Assembly: GCA_022925895.1 (NCBI GenBank)
Contig: JAKSYS010000187.1
Span: forward strand, 28,742-92,741
DNA from: Fragilaria crotonensis
Lineage: Eukaryota > Bacillariophyta > Fragilariophyceae > Fragilariales > Fragilariaceae
Length of the DNA stretch: 64,000 bases
Direction: 5' to 3'
Shown here: positions 31,411-43,066 of the stretch, piece after piece
Numbering within the stretch: the first letter of the stretch is position 1
How the letters are laid out: each line of letters starts with the position of its first letter
Notes under the pieces: model-generated
Database searches by the model: none
What the model was told of the DNA's origin: nothing
What the model saw: only the letters and a program-made list of their open reading frames with translations
Made by a program: the position numbers and the translations under genes

Positions 31411-32244
31411 AGAAGGTCCCGGTGTTGGGCTCATAGTTGGATTTGGACTGGGCGGATTTGTCGGAGCGGAACTAGGCGCTAATGTCGGGGGATTTGTTGG
31501 ATCTGGATTTGGCGGATTCGTTGGCGAGGAAGTGGGATCTGGACTAGGAGGAGATGTCGGAGCAGAGGTTGGATCTTGAGTCGGATCTGGGCTCGGAGGA
31601 GACGTTGGATCCATGCTTGGTCCTGGACTTGGAGGAGACGTTGGATCCATGGTTGGTCCTGGACTTGGAGGAGACGTTGGATCCATGGTTGGCCCTAGAC
31701 TGGGAGGAGACGTTGGTGGAGAGGTTGGATCTTGAGTCGGATCTGGGCTCGGAGGAGACGTTGGATCCATGGTTGGTCCTGGACTTGGAGGAGACGTTGG
31801 ATCCATGGTTGGCCCTAGACTGGGAGGAGACGTTGGTGGAGAGGTTGGATCTTGAGTCGGATCTGGGCTCGGAGGAGACGTTGGATCCATGGTTGGCCGT
31901 GGAGTTGGAGGAGACGTTGGCGGAGACGTTGGATCCTGAGTGGGATCTGGGCTCGGAGGAGACGTTGGATCCATGGTTGGTCCTGGACTAGGAGGAAACG
32001 TTGGTGGAGAGGTTGGATCTTGAGTCGGATCTGGACTTGGTGGAGATGTTGGAGGCATAGTTGGATTTTCAGTTGGCGGACTTGTTGGTGAAGCAGTTGG
32101 AGGAAGTGTTGCAAGATACTCATCGACAAAGTCTTTCTTCGTATATTCTTGACCTCCTACGACGCCAAAAATCGTTATGCTGCTGAGATTAATACCTCCG
32201 TCTGCATCACTGACATCAAAGTAACTCGGCCTGTTTGTTTCCAC
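30451..32244 (-). CDS. Central part of giant secreted protein: Pro-Thr-rich linker and SdrD-B repeats
   Basis: 597-aa open segment. It begins inside an SdrD-B domain (VSDADGGINLSSITIFG), continues with about 215 residues of PTSPPSPDPTQDPTSPP-type repeats and ends in three SdrD-B domains. Pro-Thr repeats of this kind are common in diatom wall and extracellular proteins and would be heavily O-glycosylated. SdrD-B (Cna-B-like) domains build stalks in bacterial surface proteins. Two one-base homopolymer differences break its frame from its neighbours: six T at 32327-32332 (five would restore TDKNGNT) and five G at 30474-30478 (four in the sister repeats). Probably one gene with 32433-34414 and the ATP-grasp module. 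Confidence 0.6.
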   Translation of the reverse strand: METNRPSYFDVSDADGGINLSSITIFGVVGGQEYTKKDFVDEYLATLPPTASPTSPPTENPTMPPTSPPSPDPTQDPTSPPTFPPSPGPTMDPTSPPSPDPTQDPTSPPTSPPTPRPTMDPTSPPSPDPTQDPTSPPTSPPSLGPTMDPTSPPSPGPTMDPTSPPSPDPTQDPTSPPTSPPSLGPTMDPTSPPSPGPTMDPTSPPSPGPSMDPTSPPSPDPTQDPTSAPTSPPSPDPTSSPTNPPNPDPTNPPTLAPSSAPTNPPSPNPTMSPTPGPSAAPSSSPSIGQSSVPSAVSSASPSEAPSKIGLFAITGNVMEDNNRDKAGDVNLPNVAIALLDSNNVVIKTTLTDASGNYKFDGLLPGKYFVKETNLDGYTDVTDSDGGDLNEIVVNIVSSNSNGNDFVDEQPSGPPSAGPSSVPSAISSASPSEAPSKTGLFAITGTVMEDNNRDKAGDVNLPNVAIALLDSNNVVIKTTLTDASGNYKFDGLLPGKYFVKETNLDGYTDVTDSDGGDLNEIVVNIVSSNSNGNDFVDEQPSGAPSAGPSSVPSAISSASPSEAPSKTGLFAITGTVMEDNNRDKAGDVNLPQCRHCPP

Positions 32245-32432
32245 GACGTAGTAATCACCGGCTTCGACGTTGGTGAACTGGTAAAAGCCAGTCAGATCTG
32301 TTAGTGTTGTTCGGACTGTGTTGCCATTTTTTGTCCGTCAGAGTGATGAGAATGTTCGACAGAGGTGCGTCGTTGGAAGCAACGCGATCATTATTGATAT
32401 CTTCTGTCACGGTTCCACTGATCTTGGATAAC

Positions 32433-34414
32433 TTAATCGGAAGTGAAGGTGTCGACGGTAGTAGGAGGCGAACCCGCTGGCGTCACGGTGGCGTAATTCG
32501 TAATGTTGGTCTTGGCTGTTCCCGTACCGGTTGTCAAGTCGCCAGATACCACTTGGTACGTACCAGTCCACATGAATTGCTCCATGGGTTCCAAGATGCC
32601 GTTAGTTGTAATACTCTCAATCGGACCCGTCAAGACACCTCCTGCACTGGTAATGAGTTCGTCGGAAATGGTGAAGCCATACACGTTGCCGAATCCAACA
32701 TTTGTGGCACTGATCTCGTAGTAGATTACATCGCCTGTCTGGTCAACAACGAGACGGGGATCCTCAGTACCATCAGGATTCAGGACCTTCACAACTCGTT
32801 TGCTGACCCAAGGATTGGCGAGCGGGAGGACAGCAGTTCCCAAATCCATTTCCCTCTCCTGAGACTGGAAATCCATTTGAGAGGACGAAGGGTTCTGACC
32901 CCAAGCTACAGCAATGTTAACGGGATCTCCGCCAGGTGTGCCGACACTGCTCATTGAGTTATCAATTCCGCCGGTCCTGGAAGAAAACGCAGCGATGATC
33001 GCACCACTCATATCGTAGTCAGAATCATCCTGGAGAAGCAAGGCATCCAGTTTGTCCAGTTTGAAACTCTTGTCGAAGATTCTGTCACCGTCATAGTCAA
33101 CGAAGATGTAGGAGTCGCTGACGGGGTAACAAAGACGTAACTGCGGTGCCTATCGCAGTCTTTGGGGTCAGTGCAACTGAATCCCCAACCAACGAGAGAC
33201 AGGGGCGTGAGCTGATTGGACGGAATCAACGGGAAACCCCAATCCCAAGCTTGGCCGTTGTCGGTATAGTCACCAAGTTTAGGGGACAGCAATTTCCTTC
33301 ACGTCTGCATCGATCTGACCAACCCGTAGAATGGCTTGGTGGATGTAAATTGCAATCCCGTGAAGTCCGCTCTAAACGTCGTAGATAATGGATCATTTCC
33401 AACTCCTGTGATGTCAAAGTCTTTGTTTGTATCTGCTTCCTTGAAGACGCTCTGACCACCTGGAATAGTAAAGGTTCCGCCGCTATTGTCGAGATTGCCT
33501 CCGTAGAAAGTGATGGTGATCGCTGTGGTATCTGGGTTGTAGAACCAGAAACCAGTGTTTCCAAAGCTCTCGGCGACAGGGGAATAGTACTCGTTCGTCC
33601 AAGCGTTGCGGGGAGAAATAGAGTACCAACGAGTTTCAAAGTGAGCACCAACGTCCCCACAAAACAAATCGACTTGTACTGGCTTATCGGATGTGACTTT
33701 CTCGTATTCGTTCACACTGACGATGAGTGTTTCACCTTGATTGATTACAGACGTTGTCAATGCGCCTCCAGGCTTGGAGGGATGGGTAACGGAAGTTCCA
33801 TCGTAGGCAGCCATCACGTAGAATTGGCTCAATTCGAATGAATTCGTGTTGCTGTCGGTGTCCTCGCCAACAATGGCGATGTGTTCCGTACCCCAGAGTC
33901 TGGTGTTCATCACTTCCACTGCACCAGCCATGGGTGGACCTGAGTTTCCAGCATATCCGGATCGAGTCATGGCAATGGGGTAGGTGGACATGACCTTGTC
34001 CTTGCCGTCGAAGAACAACTTGGACTTAATCCTAGGGATGGGGACATCATTCTGAATGACGATTGACTGTCCCGCCCTCAAGACATCTCCAGCGTTGGTT
34101 GTGACACCAGGTGGTGCCCCGTTGGCGATGTTACCATCGCCCCAAATTGCTGTAGTACTCTGAGATGGCGTTGAAGGATCGACCTCATACCCATCTTCCC
34201 AGTGATCCCAGATGATTTTCGTCCCGGCGGCAGCCACCGATACTGCGATGATGCTGGTGATAGGAGTCTGAGCCTTGGGGTGACAGTCATGAAACGTGTT
34301 GAGCATCTCATCATCGGGAAGGGGATGAAGTAAGTCTGCACAATCGAAAGGCCACCCTGAGCAGAAACGACGGAGGAGGGTGGTCACCAAGGTGGCGGCA
34401 AAGGAGAGTCGCAT
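32433..34414 (-). CDS. N-terminal part of giant secreted protein: IgGFc-binding-like and DUF11 domains
   Basis: ATG at 34414 starts a signal peptide (MRLSFAATLVTTLL) followed by a domain reading IIWDHWEDGYEVDPSTPSQS ... GDVLRAGQSIVIQNDVPIPR ... VMSTYPIAMTRSGY. This resembles the IgGFc-binding-like N-terminal region of large bacterial surface proteins. After frame changes near 33298 and 33140, a 202-aa frame (33041-32433) carries a DUF11-type repeat (VSKRVVKVLNPDGTEDP ... VIYYEISATNVG). A further shift at 32434-32441 leads into an SdrD-B domain. The order is typical of bacterial adhesins. Transfer from bacteria is possible but unproven. Each break is one base, so either a decaying gene or assembly errors. 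Confidence 0.55.
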
Positions 34415-35959
34415 CGTGTCTGTAACACCAATTCGACTTGAGTGAGTGAAAGACTGATACTACCGGTAGAGACAATCTGAAACAATAAACCCAGTTAACG
34501 GAAGAATCGAACTCACCTCCTTCCTTGCTTGTAAGGCTGCGAAGAGGAGACCTGTTGCTGATCGATTGTTTTCGGATTAGACCTTGCGATCGCAATAAAC
34601 CGGAGCTTCAGCGACTTTCTGAGTTGGGTGGATTTTGTTATAGATCTCTGTGCATAAGTGCTCGCAGTCATGCTCAGGTTAATTACTTCGGAGCAGCTAT
34701 GCCGATTTTCGGTCAAGTGACCCTCAAGATGCCGGCTACTCGGAGGTCTACTATTTTCTTTGCATTTGTTTATATGCAGGTGCTGGTCATCGAAATTGAG
34801 ACTCACGCTCCTCGCAGCGCCACGCGATGCCGTGACCATTTTCACCTGGTACTCGAGAACTCCAGTACGCATGCTGTGATCCGAGTAGATTTCAAACATG
34901 TTTATAATTACAATCAAGCACATGACCGTCCGCAGAATACGTTTAGATTTTCCTACCTGGTTTGACGCGCTTTCAGTTCATCAGTCGGAGTTCAGGGGGC
35001 ATTCCGAACCTGAACTCTGACTGTGACTCTGTCACTACTAGATACTCTGTACTCCGTACCACTTAGTCCTGGTTTATGCAAGGTACGGATGATTTCGAGA
35101 CTACATGAGGTGACCCCGGAGTTCCGTTAACCTCGAAGTGAATAAGCAATCCCGGGTAAACAATTTTTGAGTTGCCTTTAGGCTTTTGGCCAAGTACTAT
35201 GTATACTGTACCAATGCCCATCATCTTGGTCATACTGTCATACTACAGTACATACCATACATATCGGTACTAGTACTTTACTCGGAGAATTTCCACCACG
35301 TGCAAAATGTAGGTCAGAGGTTTTCGTGACTTTATAGCGGTACTTGTACATAGAGTCCACGACCAGACCACGAGATAGTCCGACCGTAATAACATGCGCA
35401 TCGGAATCGATTATAATGCCACATGCCGATTGACCGAAAAGGATATGATTGCCAGCATAGTCGGGAATGACAGGAATTACTGCATACAGATGTGTTAATA
35501 TATATTCCGAAAGTCATTCTCAATTCTTGTTTGAGACCAACCCGACCTTGTACTTCATGGTGCTCTCGACAAATTCTGTATGGTGGGTGTTCAGTGTTCA
35601 TGACACAGGGGCTTGTCGCGTGTGTGGACCATCTCGTTCGTGACCCCTGTCGCGCATGATTGGAGTGCCGTACCTAGCTTCAATCGGTACTCGGAGTAAC
35701 ATATACTGCTTCACGGAGTACTACTGAGGAATCTATTTAATCCTACTTCACAAGTTTAAATTACACTCTGATCGGATTACATATATGATTCCAGGAAGGC
35801 CCTGCCACACCGTCGGAATCGTGGAAAATCTGAGAACACGTGACACGTCATAGTAAGAGTATCGTTCCCACGCTGAGTCGTTTTCAACTGAAAAATGCTA
35901 GGCCGGCGCGTTTATCATGTCCATCAGTCCATCCAAATCAGTGAAATTCCCCTTACCGT
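34415..35959. other. Intergenic, no gene seen
   Basis: 5' flank of the giant gene. Two medium open frames on opposite strands at 34513-34965 overlap and show no motif; 35040-35300 and 35680-35730 are dense in AGTACT/GGTAC palindromes. No element ends recognised. Confidence 0.4.
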
Positions 35960-35960
35960 A

Positions 35961-37394
35961 CTAGTAAGTGAAATTCCACTTACTCACAATCCGAAAGACA
36001 GTGTTGCCCACGCAGATCAGTATGAAGACATTTTCAGTAAGTGAAATTTCACTTAGCATAAGAATGCCTTGCCGGCTCGTTGGATCAACTGTTCCAGCTA
36101 CCGGTAGTCTACAAATATTCAACTCCTCCCGCTTTGCCAAGACAACTTCTGACGACACAATACTTCCTGGTCCCGCGTCAAGCTTAAGATAACTGGGTCT
36201 TGATTTAGCTTCCCTGTGTTTGCATCAAACACTGCTGTCGTGTGCATGTTTGGATTCAATGGAACAATGACCGATCCAATATAATCATTCAGCAATTCTT
36301 TGTCCATGCTGGAACCTCGCGATCGCACCGCATAGAAGTTGTCGGATTCAATACAAGTTGGGCAGCCAAACCTCCCCTCAATCAAAGGAAGGCCCAATCC
36401 ACCTTGACCCGAAAGTTCTCATCGGTTTTGCAGTGGAATCAAAGATATAGAATGGAGGTAGCTAAAGAAGAAGCTTCTCTTTTCGGCATTTGTGGCATAC
36501 ACCCCTGTAAGGTGTTGTCCAGGCTTCACTCCTCTCACTGCACCTCTCTGAAAGGCTGGGTTGTGATACGATACAGCACAAGATCCTCCCCTATCTCCAG
36601 TAATAGCCATATTATGGTGAGTCTCATCAATGTTGATGATGCGTCGTTGTGAATCCTTAATGAAGCGAACCTTTGACACCACTTTTCCGTCGCCATCCAG
36701 AACGATTTCATCGTCCACAAGCCCTGTTCTAATCAAGACCTTCTTGACATCATCAAACCACTGGTCTAAGTGGTCAAATGTCATCCATTGCGCTCATGCA
36801 TCCTCAACACAGACCTTGTTTGCTGCTTGGAGAGCTTCGGGAAATTTGCTGCGAACCTTTCTCCATACCGATTCCACTTTAAATGCAGCCTAGTAATGCT
36901 CTGTTCCCACAATCAATGCCCCAATCTTGATCTTTAGATCACGGCCCCCTTACCTCCTCACCATCTCCAACCTGGCATACTTTGGCATGTGTTGCCACGA
37001 CCTTCAAGAACTTGACAGGAATAGCTGGTTCCGGTCCCATCTTCTTTGGGCTGGTACCAGCAGCGAGACCATCCTTTGCACTTTGATACACGGTTCTTTG
37101 TGTCAATTTCTTCCCATCCTCAACACCAAGATTATTAAACTCTGTATTCAGTCTGTCACATCTGCTCTGAACTGGTTCGCTCTTGCTGCCTTCACTCCTG
37201 GAGGCAGCGACAAGGTTTGTGGCAGCCACAGCTGGGAATACTTGTCCAGATTTCATCCTCCCTCTCCCTGAAGCCTTTGTTGACTCTATCAATCTTCCAG
37301 AGGAATTCGATGTTGACGATGATGGAAAACTACTGTCAATCAGAGGAGTACCAGTGGGGAGGCTGATGATGAAGGTCCTTCGCAAGGTTTGCAT
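35961..37394 (-). pseudogene. Decayed DDE-type transposase
   Basis: Reverse-strand remnants in order: an N-terminal region with KKLTQRTVYQSAKDGLAAG (helix-turn-helix-like, to 36939), a linker reading VESVWRKVRSKFPEALQAANKVC, then RIINIDETHHNMAITGDRGG (first catalytic Asp) in the frame starting 36784. LPLIEGRFGCPTCIESDNFY and the frame to 35961 follow. A TGA at 36794-36796 interrupts an otherwise open frame just before TWFDHL-like sequence (an Arg codon would be expected there), and further shifts lie near 36410 and 36160. The 3' end appears truncated. Superfamily not assigned. Its N-terminal end overlaps the start of the Harbinger-like element, so one may have inserted into the other. Confidence 0.5.
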
Positions 37395-37788
37395 TCGTTT
37401 CTGTGTTTCTGGTTACAAGAATCAAACGAAGGCAGTAACGTTGACCTTGATTGCCCGCATTCTCATGCGGGATGCCTTGTTCAGAAAAATTTACGAAGAA
37501 GATTTGCCTCCAGTTGAACAGGAAAATTGTGCTGTGAATGATGTCGAGAATGAGGATTGCGATGAAGCGGACAATGACAAAGAAGCAACAGACGAAGGAA
37601 ATAATTCGTTTGCATCTAGTGGCATTATGGTGGATAACGGCAAACGTCCTACCCCTGGCGTGCCAGTAATTCCTACCCCTACTAGTAATAACAAGTACAA
37701 TGAAGCACCAAGGAGTGCTTCAAAGAATAAAAAGTTGGCAAAGTCTACTCCCCCCAAAGCCATTCAATCAACAGCTATTTCTGCATAA
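37183..37788 (+). CDS. Harbinger-like element ORF, first part (accessory protein)
   Basis: 201-aa frame. The convincing part begins at about 37290 (LPEEFDVDDDGKLLSIRGVPVGRLMMKVLRKVCIRFCVSGYKNQTKA) and looks like a small DNA-binding module with the GVSGYRxKxK-type core, followed by an acidic tract (NDVENEDCDEADNDKEATDE) and a Ser/Thr/Pro-rich tail. It stops 11 bp before the next ATG. The upstream part overlaps the neighbouring transposase on the other strand and may not be real coding sequence. PIF/Harbinger elements carry a second protein besides the transposase; this pair of frames fits that place. Confidence 0.45.
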   Translation: MLPSLLEAATRFVAATAGNTCPDFILPLPEAFVDSINLPEEFDVDDDGKLLSIRGVPVGRLMMKVLRKVCIRFCVSGYKNQTKAVTLTLIARILMRDALFRKIYEEDLPPVEQENCAVNDVENEDCDEADNDKEATDEGNNSFASSGIMVDNGKRPTPGVPVIPTPTSNNKYNEAPRSASKNKKLAKSTPPKAIQSTAISA

Positions 37789-37799
37789 TCATATTTTAC

Positions 37800-38635
37800 A
37801 TGTGTGAGAAAAATCGGAACTTGGTGATGAGACTTGGACAGGCACCAACAATGGCGGAGCTTGACGCCAGAAAGATGCGAAACCATGCTGTCTTTTTGCA
37901 GCTTGTCAAGCAATATCTTGACGATGAAGATGAAGATGCCAACACTATGGCATTCTCAGATCATGAATTCTGGTCATACGTTGGTATTGACAGCGACATT
38001 TGCCAGAATTACGATTTGTTGACTGAACAAGACTTTTCCGATGCACTTTCCTACATCAACTTCCACTATCAAGCCTCCTATCAAAAGAACAAACAGTCAG
38101 GAAATCACGGTGACTTTGTTAACTTTGTAGGAAGTCGGCATTTTCTGTTTTATCATCATCTTTGGTTGTCGGAGTATCCTCACTTGTTACTGAATTTTGC
38201 AGTACCACTCCTTCCAAGTGGTGCCGAGAGACAGACAGCTGGAAGTTCAGATTCCTCATCTGCTAAGCAGTCGAGACTGTTGAGAAAACAGCAAATGAGT
38301 CAGCGAGACTCTGTAAGTGCTTCAGCTTCGTCAATGCAACAACATCAGGAAATAGCCAAGGCTTTAGCTTCTCTCGAAAAAACCAATTCTGAGAGAATCA
38401 AAATTCTCAAAGAGAGTGCTGCACCTCGTCGGGAAAGGGAGTTGCTCAACGTGTACTATATTTACAAAGAGCGGATGAAGACTGCAAGAAAGAGCTTGGT
38501 GCGGAAGCAGAATCTGAATATGACTCAGATTCTTCGGATGTAAAGAAGAATGCTCGAATGGAGCTTGCATTTTGCAAGAGGAAGAAGCGAGATGAGGCAT
38601 TTTCCCTGTTGTCCAATACTGAGCTTCGCAAGTGA
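37800..38635 (+). CDS. Harbinger-like element ORF, second part, frameshifted C-terminus
   Basis: Frame 37800-38543 (LDARKMRNHAVFLQLVKQYLDDED ... RRERELLNVYYIYKERMK). At about 38478-38495 the sensible reading changes frame to EDCKKELGAEAESEYDSDSSD and continues to a TGA at 38633-38635 (AFSLLSNTELRK). So the 247-aa annotated end is a frameshift artefact or a one-base mutation. The protein is helical and charged, with a Gln/Ser-rich centre. It is convergent with the transposase at 38727-39684, the usual Harbinger two-gene plan. Function beyond assisting transposition is unknown. Confidence 0.5.
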
Positions 38636-38726
38636 GATGCCATCGGTGTATATGAAAAAATACTTAGTACCCATTATTTTGTGTTACATTAGATTTATGT
38701 CATGAAGTTCCAACTGCCTTCGTAGT

Positions 38727-39684
38727 TCATTGTGCGGTGGGCGATGCATTCCTATCTGTCCAAGCCGAGCAACAATGACATCTCTGACAACTGATGTTCC
38801 AGGCTGCATTTCTGAACCTACAATCCAAATGCCATTTCAATGCAAATCCTGAGTTGTGAAAGGAAAAAGTTGAACGAATCTCTTGTTTTGTCTTCACGCT
38901 GTGCTCCAGTGAATGGCACAATCATAACGTCAGAAACTTGATATGCTGCATCCCCAATGAGATAGAAACCTGGAGGAAATGAAGCAATCTTGTCAGGCAA
39001 GGATGTTCTTTCAAAGGCAACTTAGTCACTGCATTTTCCAGGAGCCATGACGCCAAAAAATATGAAGCGACTGTCATGATTGCATACTGCCTGAACATTT
39101 AAAGCGAAGGTCATGTAATGGCCAGGGAAGTAGGCACCAGGGTTGAAACCGCATTCCAAAAGTGATGGTCTAATAGTTACTGCCAGGAGGCCATCGATTG
39201 CTCCAATGCAACCTCTCATGATACCATCAGTACTGATTGCCCGAAATTGAAGTGAATCTTCTAGTATGATCTTCTCGGTGGTATGATCAGGGAAAACAAT
39301 GTTGAGAGAGTCACACTCCAAGATTGCATCGATAAAAAGTGTCCTCAAACGGAACATAGAAGTTATGCTGCACCCATAGGCATGTCGAATGTCAATGTAA
39401 CTTCCGCCAGCCAACCATCGGAGACCGATGGCAACAACCAACTCAGGAAGGATTAGATCTGAACCACCAGCCTTGCTGTGATCAAGAGTTATGGAGTCTC
39501 TGAGCAGATCAAGTAGTTTGTTGTATGCTTGAAGAGACATGTGGTACGTCCTTTCAAATTCGCCTTCGTGTTGCAGCTTTGCAACATGCAGCAACCAACT
39601 GAGACGTTGGTGAGACCACTTCTCCCTCCTCGGAATCGTCACTGGAGCCGACCAAAGTAGTTTGACTAATACAAGGACAAGCAA
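38727..39684 (-). pseudogene. PIF/Harbinger (DDE_4) transposase, frameshifted
   Basis: The reverse-strand frame from about 39684 includes LVVAIGLRWLAGGSYIDIRHAYG and the catalytic-region strands CIGAIDGLLAVTIRPS (first Asp) and YMTFALNVQAVCNHDSRFIFFGVMAPGKCSD (second). After a shift near 39020 the frame continues FYLIGDAAYQVSDVMIVPFTGA and SQLRICIEMAFGL, the typical GDxAY ... RxxxExxFG end of DDE_4 transposases. No clear ATG is seen in frame at the start, so a first exon may be missing. Element ends (short TIR, 3-bp TSD) were not located; the transposon probably spans about 37.2-39.8 kb. Confidence 0.65.
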
Positions 39685-39699
39685 TTGATGATTGATGTT

Positions 39700-42600
39700 G
39701 TCGTCGTCATGATCCTCAACATCTTCGTCCTCAACACTGCAAAGATTGAATCCATAATGGTAGTGCTATTCGGATCAGTATCCATCATCAGCAATTTTAT
39801 GAATGTATTCCAACGAACGTACTCCACCAGAGTACGGAGTACTCCAAACTGCGAGTACTTGCAAAAAAATTTCGACACGCAATTGCATGTCTGAGTTCGC
39901 ATAATCAGGATTGCACATAGAGAAAGCACATGAACTGTGAACCGTTCAATAACTGATCTATTCGTGATACAGACAATTGATGATACCAATTTCAGTGGTA
40001 TCATGATGGGAACGGAATAAACGAACATTTTTCAATTCAAATCGGTGATACCATTTCCCGAATGATAACAATGGCCCAAAGACCAACTCTCTCCTCTGCT
40101 TCTTCTCTTATAAGAGCATCGTAGGTACTGCTTGCTTTCCTTCCTAGCCTTCACACGAGAGTAGACTGTACTCCATGGTACAATTCCGTGCAGCCGACAA
40201 CCACAAATGGCTTGGTCTATTGCTATGCCATTGATAATCACCTGTGTTGAGTTTGTGGGATGGCCGATGCGATTTAATCAGTTAGTACAAAATTGCCGTA
40301 GAAAAAAATATTGGAGGCAGACAAAGTGAATTTTGGTCAAGTGCTTTTGGCATCCACCATGCCAATCTTTGTCATAGTTTCTAGAAATGAAAAACGTACC
40401 AATTTGACCACATCTTCACCCGTGTATTGCGTGGCGGCCTACCAGCAAGAACTCCTGATGGGGTCACAGAATTGCTGCCGTCTTGCTTTCTATGTTGCAG
40501 AAATGTGCAATTAAATTACGAAACTAAAATTGAGGCGAGCCAAAAAAACGAAATTTTAAGTCGCGCCATCTTTTGAACACAAGCTCGTTTTCAAAAATGA
40601 GCTACGATAACCCCATCTATCTCAGCCAGTGTTCCGTATGTCTCTCTACGGAGTGAAATGATCGATCTTTGTGAACAAATATGATGTATGTGCTCGTTTT
40701 GTAGTCTGTCCAGGGACTGTCGTAAATTAATTTGTCCAAATACTATGTTTATGCTTGCAGTTGAAGCAGAACTAATAAGATTTATCCCTGTCTACAGCAG
40801 CATCATTAATCACCTATAGTATTCTTGGCAAGCTGTAGGCCCACACGTCATATGATAGAAGTATCACAACATGGAAGTACTGGCATAAATACCACTCATC
40901 GAGAATGCCAAACGCATACACCCATGCTTGCGAGGCGCGTATCAGGGTATATGTCCCTCGGTGTAGTAGGTTAAGGAGGAAATCTCGCTTCAACAATAGG
41001 GTAAAAGGTAGGGAGGAGGATTTACTGCACCGCCGTGAGTTGAGAGTGAAAAGGGTGTGTTAAAAGTAAATGAATCACGTTATCTTGCATACTAGTATGT
41101 ACTAATTATCTTTTTCCCTTTAAGGGCATCCCTATCTGATGCATTACTCCTTTTCACAAAAGACCTTAAAGCTCAACAATCACGTAATTCAACCTGCAGG
41201 AGTACGGCCGTTCTACTTCTTTACCCCTACTTCGTAATTTGACGATCTGATCTGCTTCTCAAGCAAAATCGTACATACAATGCTAACAAATACTATGACT
41301 CAATTTCAGCAATTAAACACCAAAAAGATCTGATTGGCTAATTCACCATTCAGCATGTGATTTGCACTTCACAACATGCATATCTCCATTATCTTTACAC
41401 ACATTAGCTGGTGTAGTGAGCAACACAATGACACTGCATTGGATGGTGACTCTGGTCTTGGTGCTGTGAATGCAAGTCCCCTCTTGTCACCCTGGAGCCT
41501 GGAGCCTGCTGAAGGTGACATTGGCATTAATTTGTTGAGTGACAGTAACAATTGCATGTTCCAGGCAATGTGCAGTACCTCAAAGACAGCATGACGCTAC
41601 TAGATGTTGAATAATGTACTTATGATTCATGATAGCAAGGAAATGGCTGGTGAGGAGCACCTTTGCTGCCTCAAATGGGTTCTATGTTTTCTGAGGAGGA
41701 GGTTAAGCCAGACATGTGCAACATCGAGCAAAGCGACACATCTACCTAGTACCTGCTCAATATAGGGGACTACTAGAATGCTACCAATGATGGAGATGCC
41801 ACTCTTTCTGGGATACCCCGTTGCATAGTTTTTATCAGCCTGCTCTTGGGCTGCAGTCATGAAGGACACGGAACAACATTGTCAACAGCAGTTTTTGTAC
41901 TGCAATAACGGGAGGGCCTACACTGTACTTGGATTGGATGAGCCTGACATTTACGCGGTTGTAGAGAGCAATCTGGAAACCTACCAGGACCATGGCAGTG
42001 ATCGTAATACCATGCCAGATGGAAACATGTGGGATCTGGGCACGACGGTTAATGACAGGCTTGGCATCATGCTACCAGTAGCCGCCAGCAGATCTGACAC
42101 AGGAAGCATCTTCATAGATACAGCAATGTCTACCGGAGCGGAATGGATCTCACCGAAGGGTTCCAAATTGATTTTTGAAGTGATAAAATCCGTGGACATG
42201 AAAATGAAATGCATAGGATGGGGATGCTTTGGTAAGAAAGGATGCTGTTCAATGTGATGGCATTGTGACACTTCCGTTCGGAAAGCGCATGAGGTTTTAG
42301 TCCATTCAGTTTTGAGACATCCGAGTTGAAACCAAGGCCGATCTCATCTGGATACTTTTACGAATAACCGTGAAGGCGAATGGTAACATGAACTTGCAAC
42401 GACTCGGGATTACCTGTCTGCCTGTGGAACAAACAGAGCTTGTCTCGGATTCAGATTCCTGTTCTCAATCTACATCATCGGCAAGCTGAGGGAGGAGTGT
42501 CTGTGGTACCACATTAATGCAAAACATATCAGAATCTATATCCAATCGCGGTATAAAGGTACAAGAAAACAAAAAGATTTGATGTCAAAGGAGATAGGGC

Positions 42601-43066
42601 ACTTTACACTATTGATTGGATCCCAAAACAAAACTGCCAGGACAAAATTCATTTTCAACACAATCGCACGCGGGACAATGACGATACCAGGCTTTTTCTC
42701 TTTATGTCTAAGGTGAAAAGGAGAAACGGAAGCCGCGGCAACGCATGTTCTCAGATGCATAGGAAACCCGAGTGTCCGAACCAAAGGATCCACATCCAGT
42801 GTACTCGATGTTGAAGGAGCCTGTAACGGCTTGGCAAAAAGCAACACATTTCACGTCGACATCGCACAATTCCCGGCTGAACATTCGGAGCGTGCATGAC
42901 TGACGATCAACGACCAAGCTAATGTTCCATGGGAAGCGACCCTTAAGGGTTACCTTAGTATCGTGGGGACCTACATTACAACAATGAGAATCTATGACAC
43001 TGATCAACCACATGAAGCGGGAGGTATGCCTTGAATCAGAAACATTCTCCAGGAATTGGTTAAGGA
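39700..43066. other. Long intergenic stretch, no convincing gene
   Basis: Candidate frames at 41859-42257 (forward, ending in a Cys-rich KMKCIGWGCFGKKGCCSM) and 42708-43013 (reverse, six cysteines) have no recognisable domain and no partner exons. They are left as unproven. 39960-40010 has GGTATCA/TGATACC words. No RNA gene or element ends were recognised. Confidence 0.4.

Noticed and set aside
30482-31991. Forward frames opposite the SdrD-B and Pro-Thr repeats
   Set aside because: They repeat with the 387-bp period and are low complexity; the reverse strand gives recognisable domains.
41859-42257. 132-aa forward frame as a gene
   Set aside because: No homology recognised, no partner exons, and it lies in a texture-shifted gene desert.
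42708-43013. 101-aa Cys-containing reverse frame as a gene or final exon of the Sec6-like gene
   Set aside because: No splice connection to 43067 was found and the Sec6-like frame already ends with a stop.
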